Source: Streptomyces sp. P9-A2 | GTDB taxonomy: Bacteria; Actinomycetota; Actinomycetes; Streptomycetales; Streptomycetaceae | DNA: 64,000 bases | Assembly: GCF_036634175.1 (NCBI RefSeq) | Contig: NZ_JAZIFX010000001.1 | Coordinates: forward strand, 4,154,001 to 4,218,000 | Direction: 5' to 3' | Shown: positions 1 to 7,826 of the stretch, in pieces | How positions within the stretch are numbered: position 1 is the stretch's first letter | Layout of the letters: each line of letters starts with the position of its first letter | Notes under the pieces: model-generated | The model's input: only the letters and a program-made list of their open reading frames with translations | What the model was told of the DNA's origin: nothing | The model's database searches: none | Position numbers and translations under genes: made by a program

Positions 1-1
1 G

Positions 2-112
2 ATGCTCGCGGCCACGGCTCACATGGAGCACGGCGACGTCACGGTCATCACGAGCGACACGGGTGACCTGCGCCGACTGTGCCGCCCTCGCATCGCCGTC
101 GAGTCGATCTGA
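2..112 (+). CDS. C-terminal end of a PIN-like domain protein (5' truncated)
   Basis: Only the last 36 codons are present; the gene begins before the window. The tail contains a segment reading VTVITSDTGDLRRL, which resembles the final strand and conserved Ser-Asp of PIN-domain ribonucleases, as in VapC toxins. Nothing of the catalytic acidic centre is visible, and no antitoxin can be checked because the upstream side is missing. The frame is short, so both its reality and the family call are tentative. It points toward the decayed minus-strand genes that follow. Confidence 0.4.
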   Translation: MLAATAHMEHGDVTVITSDTGDLRRLCRPRIAVESI

Positions 113-160
113 GCGTCCACGTCGGCCCTCCCTGAACCCTTGCCGTGCTTTTTCCACAGG

Positions 161-409
161 TCAGCATGTGAGGGGTGAACGAGACTCGACCGAGGTGACG
201 AGCGTGCCGAGCCGGAGCTGTTCGGTGGCCGCCGCGGCGGCGGTGAGCGTGGGTACCGCGCCGAACCAGAGGCCGTCCCGGAAGGTCCGCCAGGGCAGGT
301 GGTCGTAGGTGTGGACGGCGTGGAAGCCCAGCTCCTCGGCGCGCCGCCACTTGTCGCGGCCCTCCTCGCGTCGGCGGTCGATCGACAGAACCACAGTGCT
401 CAGTCGCAT
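161..409 (-). pseudogene. truncated luciferase-like (LLM-class) flavin oxidoreductase, N-terminal fragment
   Basis: The 82-codon frame reads like the start of an F420- or FMN-dependent luciferase-like monooxygenase. It has an early beta strand (MRLSTVVLSID), then AEELGFHAVHTYDH and a strand reading LRLGTLVTS. Family members are usually 280-350 residues long, so about three quarters of the barrel is missing; after LVTS the frame runs into unrelated residues and a stop. The ATG overlaps the end of the upstream DUF72 relic, showing an original coupled gene pair. A second, more decayed copy of the same segment lies near position 3150. It is almost certainly non-functional. Confidence 0.7.
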
Positions 410-898
410 GGGGACGACCTTGCGAGACCGAGCAGGTGTCGCATCGACTGCGCGGCACGGACGGCGGCGTCACCGCAGCAGTTGTTGAACAGGACGTGGA
501 CCTCCCGCGCCTGCTCGGCCATCTCGCGGACGCGGTGTCCACTCGGAGAGCTCTTCGGGCGTGTACGAGTGGCGGAACCTCTCCTCTTTGGTGCCGGTGC
601 CCCACGCGCTGTTGCGACCGTGGAAGCGCACCAGGGCGAGTCCCGGGGTGGTGACCCGTACGACCGGTGGTACGGAAGCGGGAAGCGTCTGCACCATGTC
701 CACGGCCACGGCGGCCGTGTCCAGCTCCGTCAGCAGGGCGGTCGTCGCATCGACGTGCTCCTCACTCCACCAGCCGGGGTGCCGGAACTCCACGGCCATC
801 GGCCATTCCGCGGCACGCTCACGGCACTGGCGCAGGAACTCCACCGCCGGCCTGCCCGGTACGGAACCTGTCAAAGCGATCAAGGCAGGTAGATCGTT

Positions 899-1957
899 CT
901 AACGTTGTGCCGGGATCAGTGGGCCGTCTGGTGTCGGCTTGTTGATCCAGGCCGCTTGGGGGAGTTTCGGCGGCTCCGGTAGCTTGCGGACGAAGCGTTC
1001 GGGGTGCTTCGCGTAGACCGCCCGGAGGACGTCGGCACGCATCTCGCGGAGCTGCCCGGCGAGACCGAAGTGCACGTCGTAGGGCGTGTGCAGGCCGATC
1101 CCGGAGTGCCGATGCTCCTCGTTGTACCAGGTGAAGAACTGGGTGCACCACGCCCGGGCGTCCTCGAGGGATCCGAAACGCTCGGGAAAGTCGTGCCGGT
1201 ATTTCAGGGTCTTGTACTGGCTCTCGCTGTACGGGTTGTCGTTCGACGTCTTCGGCCGCGAATGCGACTTGGTGACGCCGAGACCGGCCATCATCTGGGC
1301 GACGTTCTGCGCGACCATCGGGGACCCGCGGTCCGAGTGGATCGTCAACTGCCCTGGCCCGATGCCGTACTTGGCGATCGTCTCGGACAGGAACCGCTCA
1401 GCGAGATCCTTGTTCTCCCGGTCGGCGATCATCCAGCCGACCGTGTATCGGCTGAAGATATCGATGATCGTGTAGAGGCAGTAGTAGACGCCCTTGACCG
1501 GCCCCTTCAGCTTCGTGATGTCCCAGCTCCAGACCCGGTTCGGGCCCTCGGCGACCAGCTCGGGCACCGTCCTTGGTGGGTGGACGGCCTGACGGCGGCG
1601 TTCACGGACCTCGCCACGGCGTCGCAGGAGCCGGTACATCGTCGACTCCGAGCACAGGTAGACACCCCGGTCCAGGAGGACCGCGTAGATCTCGGCGGGC
1701 GCCATGTCGGCGAACTCCGGGGAATGGAGCACATCGAGGACCCGTATCTCCTCTTCGGGCGCGAGAGCGCGGGGGTGCCGGCGCCGTTTTTGCCGCGGCC
1801 TGGCCGGGGCGGGGCTCTGGCGGTGGTGGCGGTAGTAGGTGGCCCGGCTCACGCCGAGCGCGGCACATGCCTGGACGCGCCCGACCAGCCCGGTGAGCTC
1901 TTCGAGGGCGTGGTCGCGGGCGGTGTCGAACACGGCCGCGGGGTCGGCCTCGATCAC
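899..1957 (-). CDS. IS3-family transposase OrfB (DDE integrase core)
   Basis: This 352-residue frame is the catalytic subunit of the insertion sequence. It has an N-terminal HTH-like region ([11 protein letters not shown]) and an rve integrase core. The catalytic triad is visible as Asp146 ([10 protein letters not shown]), Asp209 (HSDRGSPM) and Glu245 (NPYSESQYK), giving DD(35)E spacing. The GTG start overlaps the OrfA stop as GTGA, so translation is probably coupled. In the IS3 family a minus-one frameshift between OrfA and OrfB often makes the OrfAB transposase; here the upstream extension of the OrfB frame stays open, so that is possible. No inactivating lesion is seen. Confidence 0.85.
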   Translation of the reverse strand: MIEADPAAVFDTARDHALEELTGLVGRVQACAALGVSRATYYRHHRQSPAPARPRQKRRRHPRALAPEEEIRVLDVLHSPEFADMAPAEIYAVLLDRGVYLCSESTMYRLLRRRGEVRERRRQAVHPPRTVPELVAEGPNRVWSWDITKLKGPVKGVYYCLYTIIDIFSRYTVGWMIADRENKDLAERFLSETIAKYGIGPGQLTIHSDRGSPMVAQNVAQMMAGLGVTKSHSRPKTSNDNPYSESQYKTLKYRHDFPERFGSLEDARAWCTQFFTWYNEEHRHSGIGLHTPYDVHFGLAGQLREMRADVLRAVYAKHPERFVRKLPEPPKLPQAAWINKPTPDGPLIPAQR

Positions 1958-2367
1958 TTGGTGTTCTCGCCGTTCTGGTTCGCGGCGCTGTCCGTGGCGA
2001 ACTGGTCGAGCAGCGCGGAGAGTTTTCCCTGAACCTCGATCACGGTACGGGCCTTCGCGAGATCGGCTTCCAGGCGGGCCTTCTCCGCCTTCAGCTTCGC
2101 GATCTCCCTGTCCCTCGGGTCCATCTTCGGCCGTCCGGCCGGCGCGGCGAGCGCCTGCTGGGCGCCCTTGTCCCGCTGCTGCCGCCACGTCGTGATCAGC
2201 GACGAGTACAGACCCTCCCGCCGCAGCAGAGCACCCTTGCCCTTCTTGTCCAAGGTCTCGTACTCGGTGAGGATCCTCGCCTTGTACTCCGCGGTATACC
2301 GGCGCGGGCCGGTCGACCGGGCTTCCACCTGCGGATCAGGGGTCCCGTGGTCGTTCGTGCTGGCCAC
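1954..2367 (-). CDS. IS3-family transposase OrfA (DNA-binding subunit)
   Basis: This is the small, charged upstream frame of the insertion sequence, 137 residues from a GTG preceded by AAGGAG ten bases upstream. An earlier TTG would add 11 residues. The protein begins with an HTH segment typical of IS3 OrfA ([16 protein letters not shown], then [18 protein letters not shown]) and continues with a leucine-zipper-like stretch ([16 protein letters not shown]). It ends with the TGA that overlaps the OrfB GTG. Such proteins recognise the terminal repeats and, as an OrfAB fusion, transpose the element. The GTG was chosen because it has the only convincing ribosome-binding site. Confidence 0.8.
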   Translation of the reverse strand: MASTNDHGTPDPQVEARSTGPRRYTAEYKARILTEYETLDKKGKGALLRREGLYSSLITTWRQQRDKGAQQALAAPAGRPKMDPRDREIAKLKAEKARLEADLAKARTVIEVQGKLSALLDQFATDSAANQNGENTK

Positions 2368-3079
2368 CCGGGCACTACTCCTTCTCCGCCCTCGACTCAA
2401 TGAATCATCCAGTATGCCTGACTCGACCTACTTTGACAGAGAGGGGTACGAGCCGGTAGGGAAACTGGAAAACCAGCGTCCCCAGATGACCGGATGCGCG
2501 CAGTGGTTCGAGGGCCGCGCTGTACCGGTCCCACACATCGTCGAGCAGTCCGGGATCGATGCCTGCCCGCTCCTGCTCCCGCTGCCGTGCGAGGGCCGGG
2601 CGCAGTTCGGCGGGCAGTGCTTCCGGCCGCGTCGGATGCCCGGTGAGCAGGGAGAACGCCTTCACGTTGAACCGGAATCCCTCAGGAGTGCGGTCGGTCC
2701 ACAGAAGGCTGTTACGAGTGCTGGGCAGCCCGTAATAGGTGGAGTCCACCTCTGTCACCGGGAACTGTGTGGCGCAGTGCCGCAGTCTGCCCTCCGCGTC
2801 GCGGTGGCCTGCCGGATACCAGCCGCTGGACACCAGCGCCTTGTCTGTCCACGAGCAGGTTCCGACCCGGATCTCTCCCATCCCGCCCGTCTTCCCCGGA
2901 CGCGGTGACGGATTCGTCCGGTACATGGGGTCATCCGCCCGGCGGTCCGCCACGGGTCCCGGTGATGAGTAACGGACCCCGGTGGTTCCGCCGGAGCCGC
3001 CGGTCAGCGGACCTTGCCGTTCCTCCAAGGCGTGAGCGAGGCGCCGGGCGCAAGTTCTCGTCCGTCTCGTCACCGGGGA

Positions 3080-3235
3080 ACGGGACGGCCGGCCATCAGG
3101 GTGACGGCCGCGGCGGCGGTCAGGGCCGGAAGGGCGCCGAACCGCTGGTCGTCTCGAAAGGTGCGTCACGGCAGGGATCGCAGGTGTATCCCGTGTGGAA
3201 TCCGAGCTCTTCGGCGTGCTCTCAGGCCGAACGGC
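3080..3235 (-). pseudogene. second, heavily decayed copy of the luciferase-like oxidoreductase N-terminus
   Basis: Read on the minus strand, this stretch gives HAEELGFHTGYTCDP and, after a frameshift, PALTAAAAVTLMAGRP. It lines up with AEELGFHAVHTYDH and PTLTAAAAAT in the truncated gene at the left edge. Stops and a frame change break it and there is no start. Two relics of the same oxidoreductase thus flank the DUF72 gene in the same orientation, suggesting an old tandem duplication or two paralogues that both decayed. The rest of the 2882-3363 gap holds a parS site and nothing else I can support. Confidence 0.45.
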
Positions 3236-3329
3236 TGCTCTCGTTCCAGCGGCGGTACGGGAGGATCGCGGCGCTCAGGCGCGGACTCATGCCGTCGAGC
3301 CCAGACCGGTGGCTTTGCCGACCCCAGAT

Positions 3330-3343
3330 GTTTCACGTGAAAC
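3330..3343. promoter_or_regulatory. parS (ParB-binding centromere site), perfect match
   Basis: The 14-bp palindrome GTTTCACGTGAAAC is identical to the Streptomyces parS consensus. ParB loads at such sites, which cluster within a few hundred kilobases of oriC, and organises the origin region for segregation. Here it lies in non-coding DNA between decayed genes and a hypothetical gene. One one-mismatch and one two-mismatch version occur elsewhere in the window. Confidence 0.85.
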
Positions 3344-3363
3344 GGTCGTCACGCGTCCAGCGA

Positions 3364-3822
3364 TCACCGCACGCGTGCACTCAGCCAAGGGGTGAGGACG
3401 ATCATGGGGATGAACTCCTTGTGCGTCCGGTCGCCGGGCAGCGGCACGATCAGGAATTGGCCCGGGGGGAAGCGTCGGCTTCGGACGTGGGTGAGGCCGT
3501 CGAAGACGGAGCGGAGGAAGGTGGGCACTTCGTCGCGGGGAACGTCGGGGAACTCCACGCCCTCCACGTCGATCAGGGCGTCGTCCTCGGGATAGAGCCG
3601 CACGCTGACCCGGGGCAGGCCGCCGAACTCGACGTAGGCCTCATGAGGGAGGGAGCCGTCCGGGTCGGTGGTCACGCCCACGCCTGCCGCGGTGCGGCGT
3701 GATGTCTGGTCGGCGCCGATGTCATGGGTCACCTCGACCTCGCGCCCGTATACGTCCGCGAGCGTTCGGAGGGCGATGACGGCGGCCTCGGTGGTGGGCA
3801 GATGTTCCATACCGCTGATCAT
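3364..3822 (-). CDS. hypothetical protein
   Basis: I do not recognise this family. From the chosen ATG the protein is 152 residues, mostly soluble, with no signal peptide or membrane segment. It has an acidic middle (YPEDDALIDVEGVEFPDVPRD) and a hydrophobic C-terminal strand-rich part (FLIVPLPGD, then FIPMIVLTPWL). Two ATGs four codons apart (3822 and 3810) are both possible, and neither has a strong ribosome-binding site. Codon usage is normal for the window. It is followed, on the same strand upstream, by kptA with a 32-bp gap, so the two may be co-transcribed. Confidence 0.65.
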   Translation of the reverse strand: MISGMEHLPTTEAAVIALRTLADVYGREVEVTHDIGADQTSRRTAAGVGVTTDPDGSLPHEAYVEFGGLPRVSVRLYPEDDALIDVEGVEFPDVPRDEVPTFLRSVFDGLTHVRSRRFPPGQFLIVPLPGDRTHKEFIPMIVLTPWLSARVR

Positions 3823-3854
3823 GCGGTGCCGTCGGCCGCCGGGAAACCGCTGCG

Positions 3855-4403
3855 TCAGTGGCTCTCGGGGAACCGCAGATACCCAGGGGGCACGGTGTCG
3901 GTCAGCCACACACCGTTCGCGCTCACCCGGAAGACATGCCCGTCACGGTGCATGGCGGCCGAGTCCACGGAGAGCACCACAGGGCGGCCTCTGCGGGCAC
4001 CCACGCGGGTCGCCGTCGCGCGGTCGGCGGAGAGGTGCACGTCGTGCCGGTTCATGGACAGCAGGCCCTCGGCACGGATGGCGGCCAAGTGGCGGGCGAC
4101 GGTGCCGTGGAAGAGGTACGACGGCGGGGTGGCCGACGGCAGTCCGAGGTCGATCTCGATGCTGTGCCCCTGGCTGGCACGGATCCGGGTGCCCTCGATC
4201 GCGAAGCGCTGCTTGTCGTTGGCGGCGACGACATGGTCCAGTTCCGCCCGGGTGAACCGGAAACCGTGTGCGGCCGCCACGGTGATCAACGTGTCGATCT
4301 CGACCCAGCCGGCCTCGTCGAGGGTGAGCCCGATCGCCTCGGGCTGATGGTGCAGATGTCTGGCCAGGTACTTCGACACCTTCACGGTGCGTCTTTCGTC
4401 CAT
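3855..4403 (-). CDS. kptA: RNA 2'-phosphotransferase, KptA/Tpt1 family
   Basis: The 182-residue product matches the KptA/Tpt1 family over its full length. It starts with the conserved helix VSKYLARHLHHQPEAIGL and then a winged-helix segment (GWVEIDTLI). The C-terminal ADP-ribosyltransferase fold shows LFHGT, LSMNRHDVHLS and a late RVSANGVWLTD segment. Tpt1 enzymes use NAD+ to remove a 2'-phosphate from RNA. In fungi this completes tRNA splicing; bacteria lack that pathway, and the bacterial role is unsettled, with RNA repair or ADP-ribosylation suggested. The ATG at 4403 opens the conserved region. Upstream is a short region with DnaA-box-like sequences. Confidence 0.9.
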   Translation of the reverse strand: MDERRTVKVSKYLARHLHHQPEAIGLTLDEAGWVEIDTLITVAAAHGFRFTRAELDHVVAANDKQRFAIEGTRIRASQGHSIEIDLGLPSATPPSYLFHGTVARHLAAIRAEGLLSMNRHDVHLSADRATATRVGARRGRPVVLSVDSAAMHRDGHVFRVSANGVWLTDTVPPGYLRFPESH

Positions 4404-4459
4404 CCGCTCAGCCTGCCGTGAGAGACGCGAATCACGCGATCGATTTTGACCGGAAGGTT

Positions 4460-4513
4460 TGATCCACAGCAAAGTCTGTTTATCCACAGCGGGTCGGTCG
4501 GCCCTGTGGACAA
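4460..4513. promoter_or_regulatory. small DnaA-box cluster
   Basis: Within 54 bp are TTATCCACA (4480-4488), a reverse-strand TTGTCCACA (4505-4513) and a weaker TGATCCACA (4460-4468). The first two are perfect E. coli-type and Streptomyces-type DnaA boxes. The region separates kptA from the EphD-like gene, so DnaA could influence kptA transcription or simply be titrated here. Confidence 0.55.
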
Positions 4514-4614
4514 CCGTATCGGCGGCTCCCGGACGGCCCTGCGGTGTCGGCTGTCGGCCGATGCTCGCCCGGCCGACGCTCGCCTGGGGCTTCGGGTCGG
4601 CCCTCGCCGCAGCT

Positions 4615-6387
4615 TCACACCGGGGACTTCACCCGAGCGATCCTGCGTAGTACCCCCGGCATCCACCGCGCCAGCATGTACGCGCCGCGTGCCTCCGGGG
4701 TCACCGGTACCATCGCGTCGTTCCGCACCACCGCGTGCAGAATCGCGGCGGCGACCTTCTCCGGGGGATAGTTGCGCAGCCCGTAGAGGCGGACCGCCCG
4801 CTGCCTGCGGTGCTGTTCCTCCTCGGCGTCCGTGCCCGCGAAGCGCGTACGGGAGACGATGCCGGTGCTGACCATGCCGGGGCAGACGGCCGTCACTCCG
4901 ATTCCCTGGCCCGCGAGCTCCGCACGCAGGCATTCGCTGAGCATCAGCACCGCCGCCTTGGACGTGCTGTAGGCGGGCAGCATCCGGGACGGCTGGTACG
5001 CCGCCATGGACGCCACGTTCACGATGTGCCCGCCCTGTCCGCGCTCGGCCATATGCGCGCCGAAGAGCCGGCAACCATGGATCACACCCCACAGATTGAC
5101 GTCGAGAACCCGCTTCCAGTCCTCCGGGGTGGTGCGGAGGAAGGAGCCGCCCAAACCGACACCCGCGTTGTTCACCAGGAGGTCCACCACGCCGTGCTCC
5201 GCGGTGATCTCCTCGGCGAGCTTTTCCATGGCCTGCGCGTCGGACACGTCGACGGCCCTGGCCCACGCCTTTGACGCTCCGGCCGAACGGGCCTCCTCGG
5301 CGGTGCGGGCCGCCGCCTCCTCGTCCCGGTCGACGGCCACCACGCGCGCACCCGCCTCGGCGAGAGCGAGCGCCGTCGCCCGCCCGATGCCGTTGCCCGC
5401 CCCGGTGACCAGGACGAGCTGCCCGCCGAACCGCTCCGCGTACCTCCCCGGGGCGGTGACCTCTGTCCGGCCGGCCTCCACGGAGGTCACGAACCCGGTG
5501 ATCCAGGTCGTGATCCGGTCCGGGTGGGTCCGCGGCACCCAGTGCTTCGCTGGAAGCGTCCGACGGGTCAGCCGCGGTGCCCACAGTTCGAGATCGTCGT
5601 AGAGCCGCTCCGACAGGAACGCGTCCCCCGACGGCGTGACGAGCTGTACGGGCACGTGCGCGTAGGCGTCCGCGCGGGGGGCACGCAGCCGGGCCCGGAC
5701 GTTGTCCCGGTACAGCCATGCCCCGTGCGCCGCGTCCGACGGCAGGGACGAGGTCGGGTAGCGGCCGTCACCTCCGCGGGGGACGTTCTCGAACCGCTCC
5801 AGGGTGCGCGGCCAGCGCATGCCGAGAGGGCCGCGCCAGGCCAGTTCGGGCAGTACCGGTGTGTGCAGCAGGTACACGTACCAGGACTTGGCGCCCTGGC
5901 CGAGCAACTGGCCGACCCGGCGTGGGGTGGGCCGCCGCAGCCGACGGTTGATCCAGTGACCGAAGTGGTCGAGCGACGGCCCGGACATCGAGGTGAACGA
6001 GGCGATCCGCCCCTCGGTACGCCCGACGGTGACGAACTCCCAGGCCTGCACCGAGCCCCAGTCGTGCCCCACCAGATGCACCGGTTCGTTCGGGCTGACC
6101 GCGTTCGCGACGGCCAGGAAGTCGTCGGTCAGCTTCTCGAGGGTGAAACCGCCCCGCAGCGGGCGCGGCGCGGTGGACCGCCCGTGGCCGCGGATGTCGT
6201 ACGCCACGACGTGGAAACGCTCCGCGAGGCGCGGTGCGACCTCGGACCACACCTCCTTGCTGTCGGGGTAGCCGTGCACCAGGACGACCGTCGGCCGCCC
6301 GGGATCGCCCAGCTCCGCCACGCACAACTCGACGCCACCCGTACGCACCCGGCGCTCACGCGCGCCCCGCAGCACCGTTCCGGACAA
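4615..6387 (-). CDS. EphD-like fusion: alpha/beta hydrolase plus short-chain dehydrogenase
   Basis: The roughly 590-residue product joins two enzymes. Residues 1-300 are an alpha/beta hydrolase of epoxide-hydrolase type, with the oxyanion-hole motif VLVHGYPDS and nucleophile Asp109 in VGHDWGS. Residues 320-590 are a classical SDR, with cofactor motif VTGAGNGIG near 327, NNAG near 406 and the catalytic YSTSK (Tyr473, Lys477). The same architecture occurs in mycobacterial EphD, linked to mycolate modification; Streptomyces lacks mycolates, so the substrate here is unknown. The start is uncertain: TTG at 6387 has an AAGGGA ten bases upstream, while GTGs at 6396 and 6444 are alternatives. The gene stands alone and is divergent from the ABC operon. 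Confidence 0.8.
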   Translation of the reverse strand: MSGTVLRGARERRVRTGGVELCVAELGDPGRPTVVLVHGYPDSKEVWSEVAPRLAERFHVVAYDIRGHGRSTAPRPLRGGFTLEKLTDDFLAVANAVSPNEPVHLVGHDWGSVQAWEFVTVGRTEGRIASFTSMSGPSLDHFGHWINRRLRRPTPRRVGQLLGQGAKSWYVYLLHTPVLPELAWRGPLGMRWPRTLERFENVPRGGDGRYPTSSLPSDAAHGAWLYRDNVRARLRAPRADAYAHVPVQLVTPSGDAFLSERLYDDLELWAPRLTRRTLPAKHWVPRTHPDRITTWITGFVTSVEAGRTEVTAPGRYAERFGGQLVLVTGAGNGIGRATALALAEAGARVVAVDRDEEAAARTAEEARSAGASKAWARAVDVSDAQAMEKLAEEITAEHGVVDLLVNNAGVGLGGSFLRTTPEDWKRVLDVNLWGVIHGCRLFGAHMAERGQGGHIVNVASMAAYQPSRMLPAYSTSKAAVLMLSECLRAELAGQGIGVTAVCPGMVSTGIVSRTRFAGTDAEEEQHRRQRAVRLYGLRNYPPEKVAAAILHAVVRNDAMVPVTPEARGAYMLARWMPGVLRRIARVKSPV

Positions 6388-6444
6388 GCACGTCACTTCC
6401 CTTCGCCCCGCGCCGACGGGTGAGCCCGAGCGGCCCTCCCGCAC

Positions 6445-6794
6445 CGTTCACGCCGGCGGACGCCGTCTCGCGGCTCGCCATGCGTCCGTACCGCCGACTG
6501 TGCCTGCGCCCTGTGCCGCGCTCTGCGTCCTGCGTCCTGCGCCATGCGCCATGCGGTCCTGCGTCCGCGCCCGCCTGCTGTGCCACGCGTCCGTACCGCG
6601 GGCTGCGCTCCGTATCCGTAGCGTGACACCGGCGAATCTGGCAGCTCACCGGAGGCCGGGTCAAGAGGCGACTCCTGGCTGTAGACAGCTCCCCGGCGGG
6701 AGGATCCCCTACGGGCCCGTACGACCAGAGGGGGATGCCAAGACGGCTCTCCGGGCTGACGATCCGCGTGGCGCGGGTCACTAATGTCGGGGAC
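6445..6794. other. divergent intergenic region with short direct repeats, no gene seen
   Basis: About 350 bp separate the EphD-like gene from the ABC operon. The left half has degenerate direct repeats built on GCGTCCGTACCGC and GCGTCCTGC/GCGCCATGC. The right half is ordinary GC-rich DNA that must hold the promoter of the ABC operon. No convincing small gene or RNA is visible. Confidence 0.5.
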
Positions 6795-7826
6795 GTGACA
6801 GTGATCGCGACCGAAAGCCTGAGCAAGCGGTTCCCCAGGGTGACCGCGCTTGACCGGCTCTCCATGGACGTCGGGCCCGGTGTGACCGGACTCGTCGGGG
6901 CCAATGGAGCCGGCAAGTCCACATTGATCAAGATCCTTCTGGGTCTTTCCCCCGCCACGGAGGGCCGCGCCGAAGTGCTCGGCCTCGACGTCGCGACCGA
7001 GGGCGCCGCCATCCGGGAACGGGTCGGCTACATGCCGGAACACGACTGCCTGCCGCCGGACGTCTCGGCCACCGAGTTCGTGGTCCACATGGCACGCATG
7101 TCCGGCCTGCCGCCCACCGCCGCGCGGGAACGCACCGCGGACACCCTGCGCCATGTCGGCCTGTACGAGGAGCGCTACCGCCCCATGGGCGGCTACTCGA
7201 CCGGCATGAAGCAGCGCGTGAAGCTCGCGCAGGCCCTGGTGCACGACCCGGACCTGGTCTTCCTGGACGAGCCGACCAACGGCCTCGACCCCGTCGGCCG
7301 CGACGAGATGCTCGGCCTGATCCGCCGCATCCACACCGACTTCGGCATCTCGGTCCTGGTCACCTCCCACCTGCTGGGCGAGCTCGAGCGCACCTGCGAC
7401 CACGTGGTCGTCGTCGACGGCGGCAAGCTGCTGCGCTCCAGCTCCACCACGGACTTCACGCAGAACACGACGACCCTCGCGATCGAGGTCACCGACACCG
7501 ACGAGCACCCCGACGGCACCCGCGCGGTGCGTGAGGCGCTCCACGCGCGCGGGGTGTCCGTCCAGGACGGCAGCGGGCTGCCGGGATCCGGACACATCCT
7601 TCTGCTCACCGCCCAGGGCGAGGAGACCTACGACCTGGTGCGGGACGTGATCGCCGACCTCGGACTCGGCCTGGTGCGCATGGAACAGCGCCGCCACCAC
7701 ATCTCCGAGGTCTTCACGAACGACACGGACACCGGCGCGGACACAGGTACAGGTACAGGTACGAACACCGGGGCCGGCCACGGCAACGGCGAGCAGCGGA
7801 AGGAGGCGGTCGGCCATGGCGGTTGA
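6795..7826 (+). CDS. ABC transporter ATP-binding protein (first of operon)
   Basis: This 343-residue ATPase belongs to the CcmA/NatA-type exporter class. It has Walker A (GANGAGKST), the signature region (GGYSTGMKQRVKLA) and Walker B (LVFLDEPTNGLD), followed by the switch His in VLVTSHLL. The C-terminal extension of about 100 residues ends in a Thr/Gly-rich repeat (TGTGTGTNTGAG) encoded by a short GGTACA repeat. The GTG at 6795 was chosen because homologous sequence begins there; an ATG 20 codons earlier would add unconserved residues. It overlaps the next gene by 11 bases. With the following permease it likely forms one half of a paired exporter of unknown substrate. Confidence 0.88.
   Translation: MTVIATESLSKRFPRVTALDRLSMDVGPGVTGLVGANGAGKSTLIKILLGLSPATEGRAEVLGLDVATEGAAIRERVGYMPEHDCLPPDVSATEFVVHMARMSGLPPTAARERTADTLRHVGLYEERYRPMGGYSTGMKQRVKLAQALVHDPDLVFLDEPTNGLDPVGRDEMLGLIRRIHTDFGISVLVTSHLLGELERTCDHVVVVDGGKLLRSSSTTDFTQNTTTLAIEVTDTDEHPDGTRAVREALHARGVSVQDGSGLPGSGHILLLTAQGEETYDLVRDVIADLGLGLVRMEQRRHHISEVFTNDTDTGADTGTGTGTNTGAGHGNGEQRKEAVGHGG

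Larger units (their letters stand above)
869..2438 (-). mobile_element. IS3-family insertion sequence, about 1570 bp
   Basis: The element is bounded by imperfect terminal inverted repeats. Both ends start TGTCAAAG when read inward, followed by similar TCGAGTCAGGCA and TCAAGGCAGGTA segments. It carries two overlapping transposase frames in the usual IS3 order on the minus strand. Its insertion splits the DUF72 gene. I see no obvious 3-4 bp target duplication: the left flank ends AACC and the right flank begins GAGA. One end may therefore have been altered after insertion, or the pair of ends may come from recombination between copies. Both transposase frames look open, so the element may still be active. 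Confidence 0.85.
400..2881 (-). pseudogene. DUF72 family protein gene, disrupted by an IS3-family element and a frameshift
   Basis: The 5' part (2439-2881) encodes a normal DUF72 start (MGEIRVGTCSWTD, then VTEVDSTYYGLPS) up to FQFPYRLVP. The rest resumes at about 868 with GRPAVEFLRQCRERAAEWP and MAVEFRHPGWW. Between them sits a complete insertion sequence. Joining the flanks keeps the reading frame. Near 530-540 there is a second lesion: the visible frame ends in Arg-rich residues, whereas a one-base shift restores the family C-terminus (VHVLFNNCCGD followed by RAAQSMRHLL) ending at 400. DUF72 proteins are TIM-barrel-like and of unknown function. Two independent lesions indicate a dead gene. 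Confidence 0.85.
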
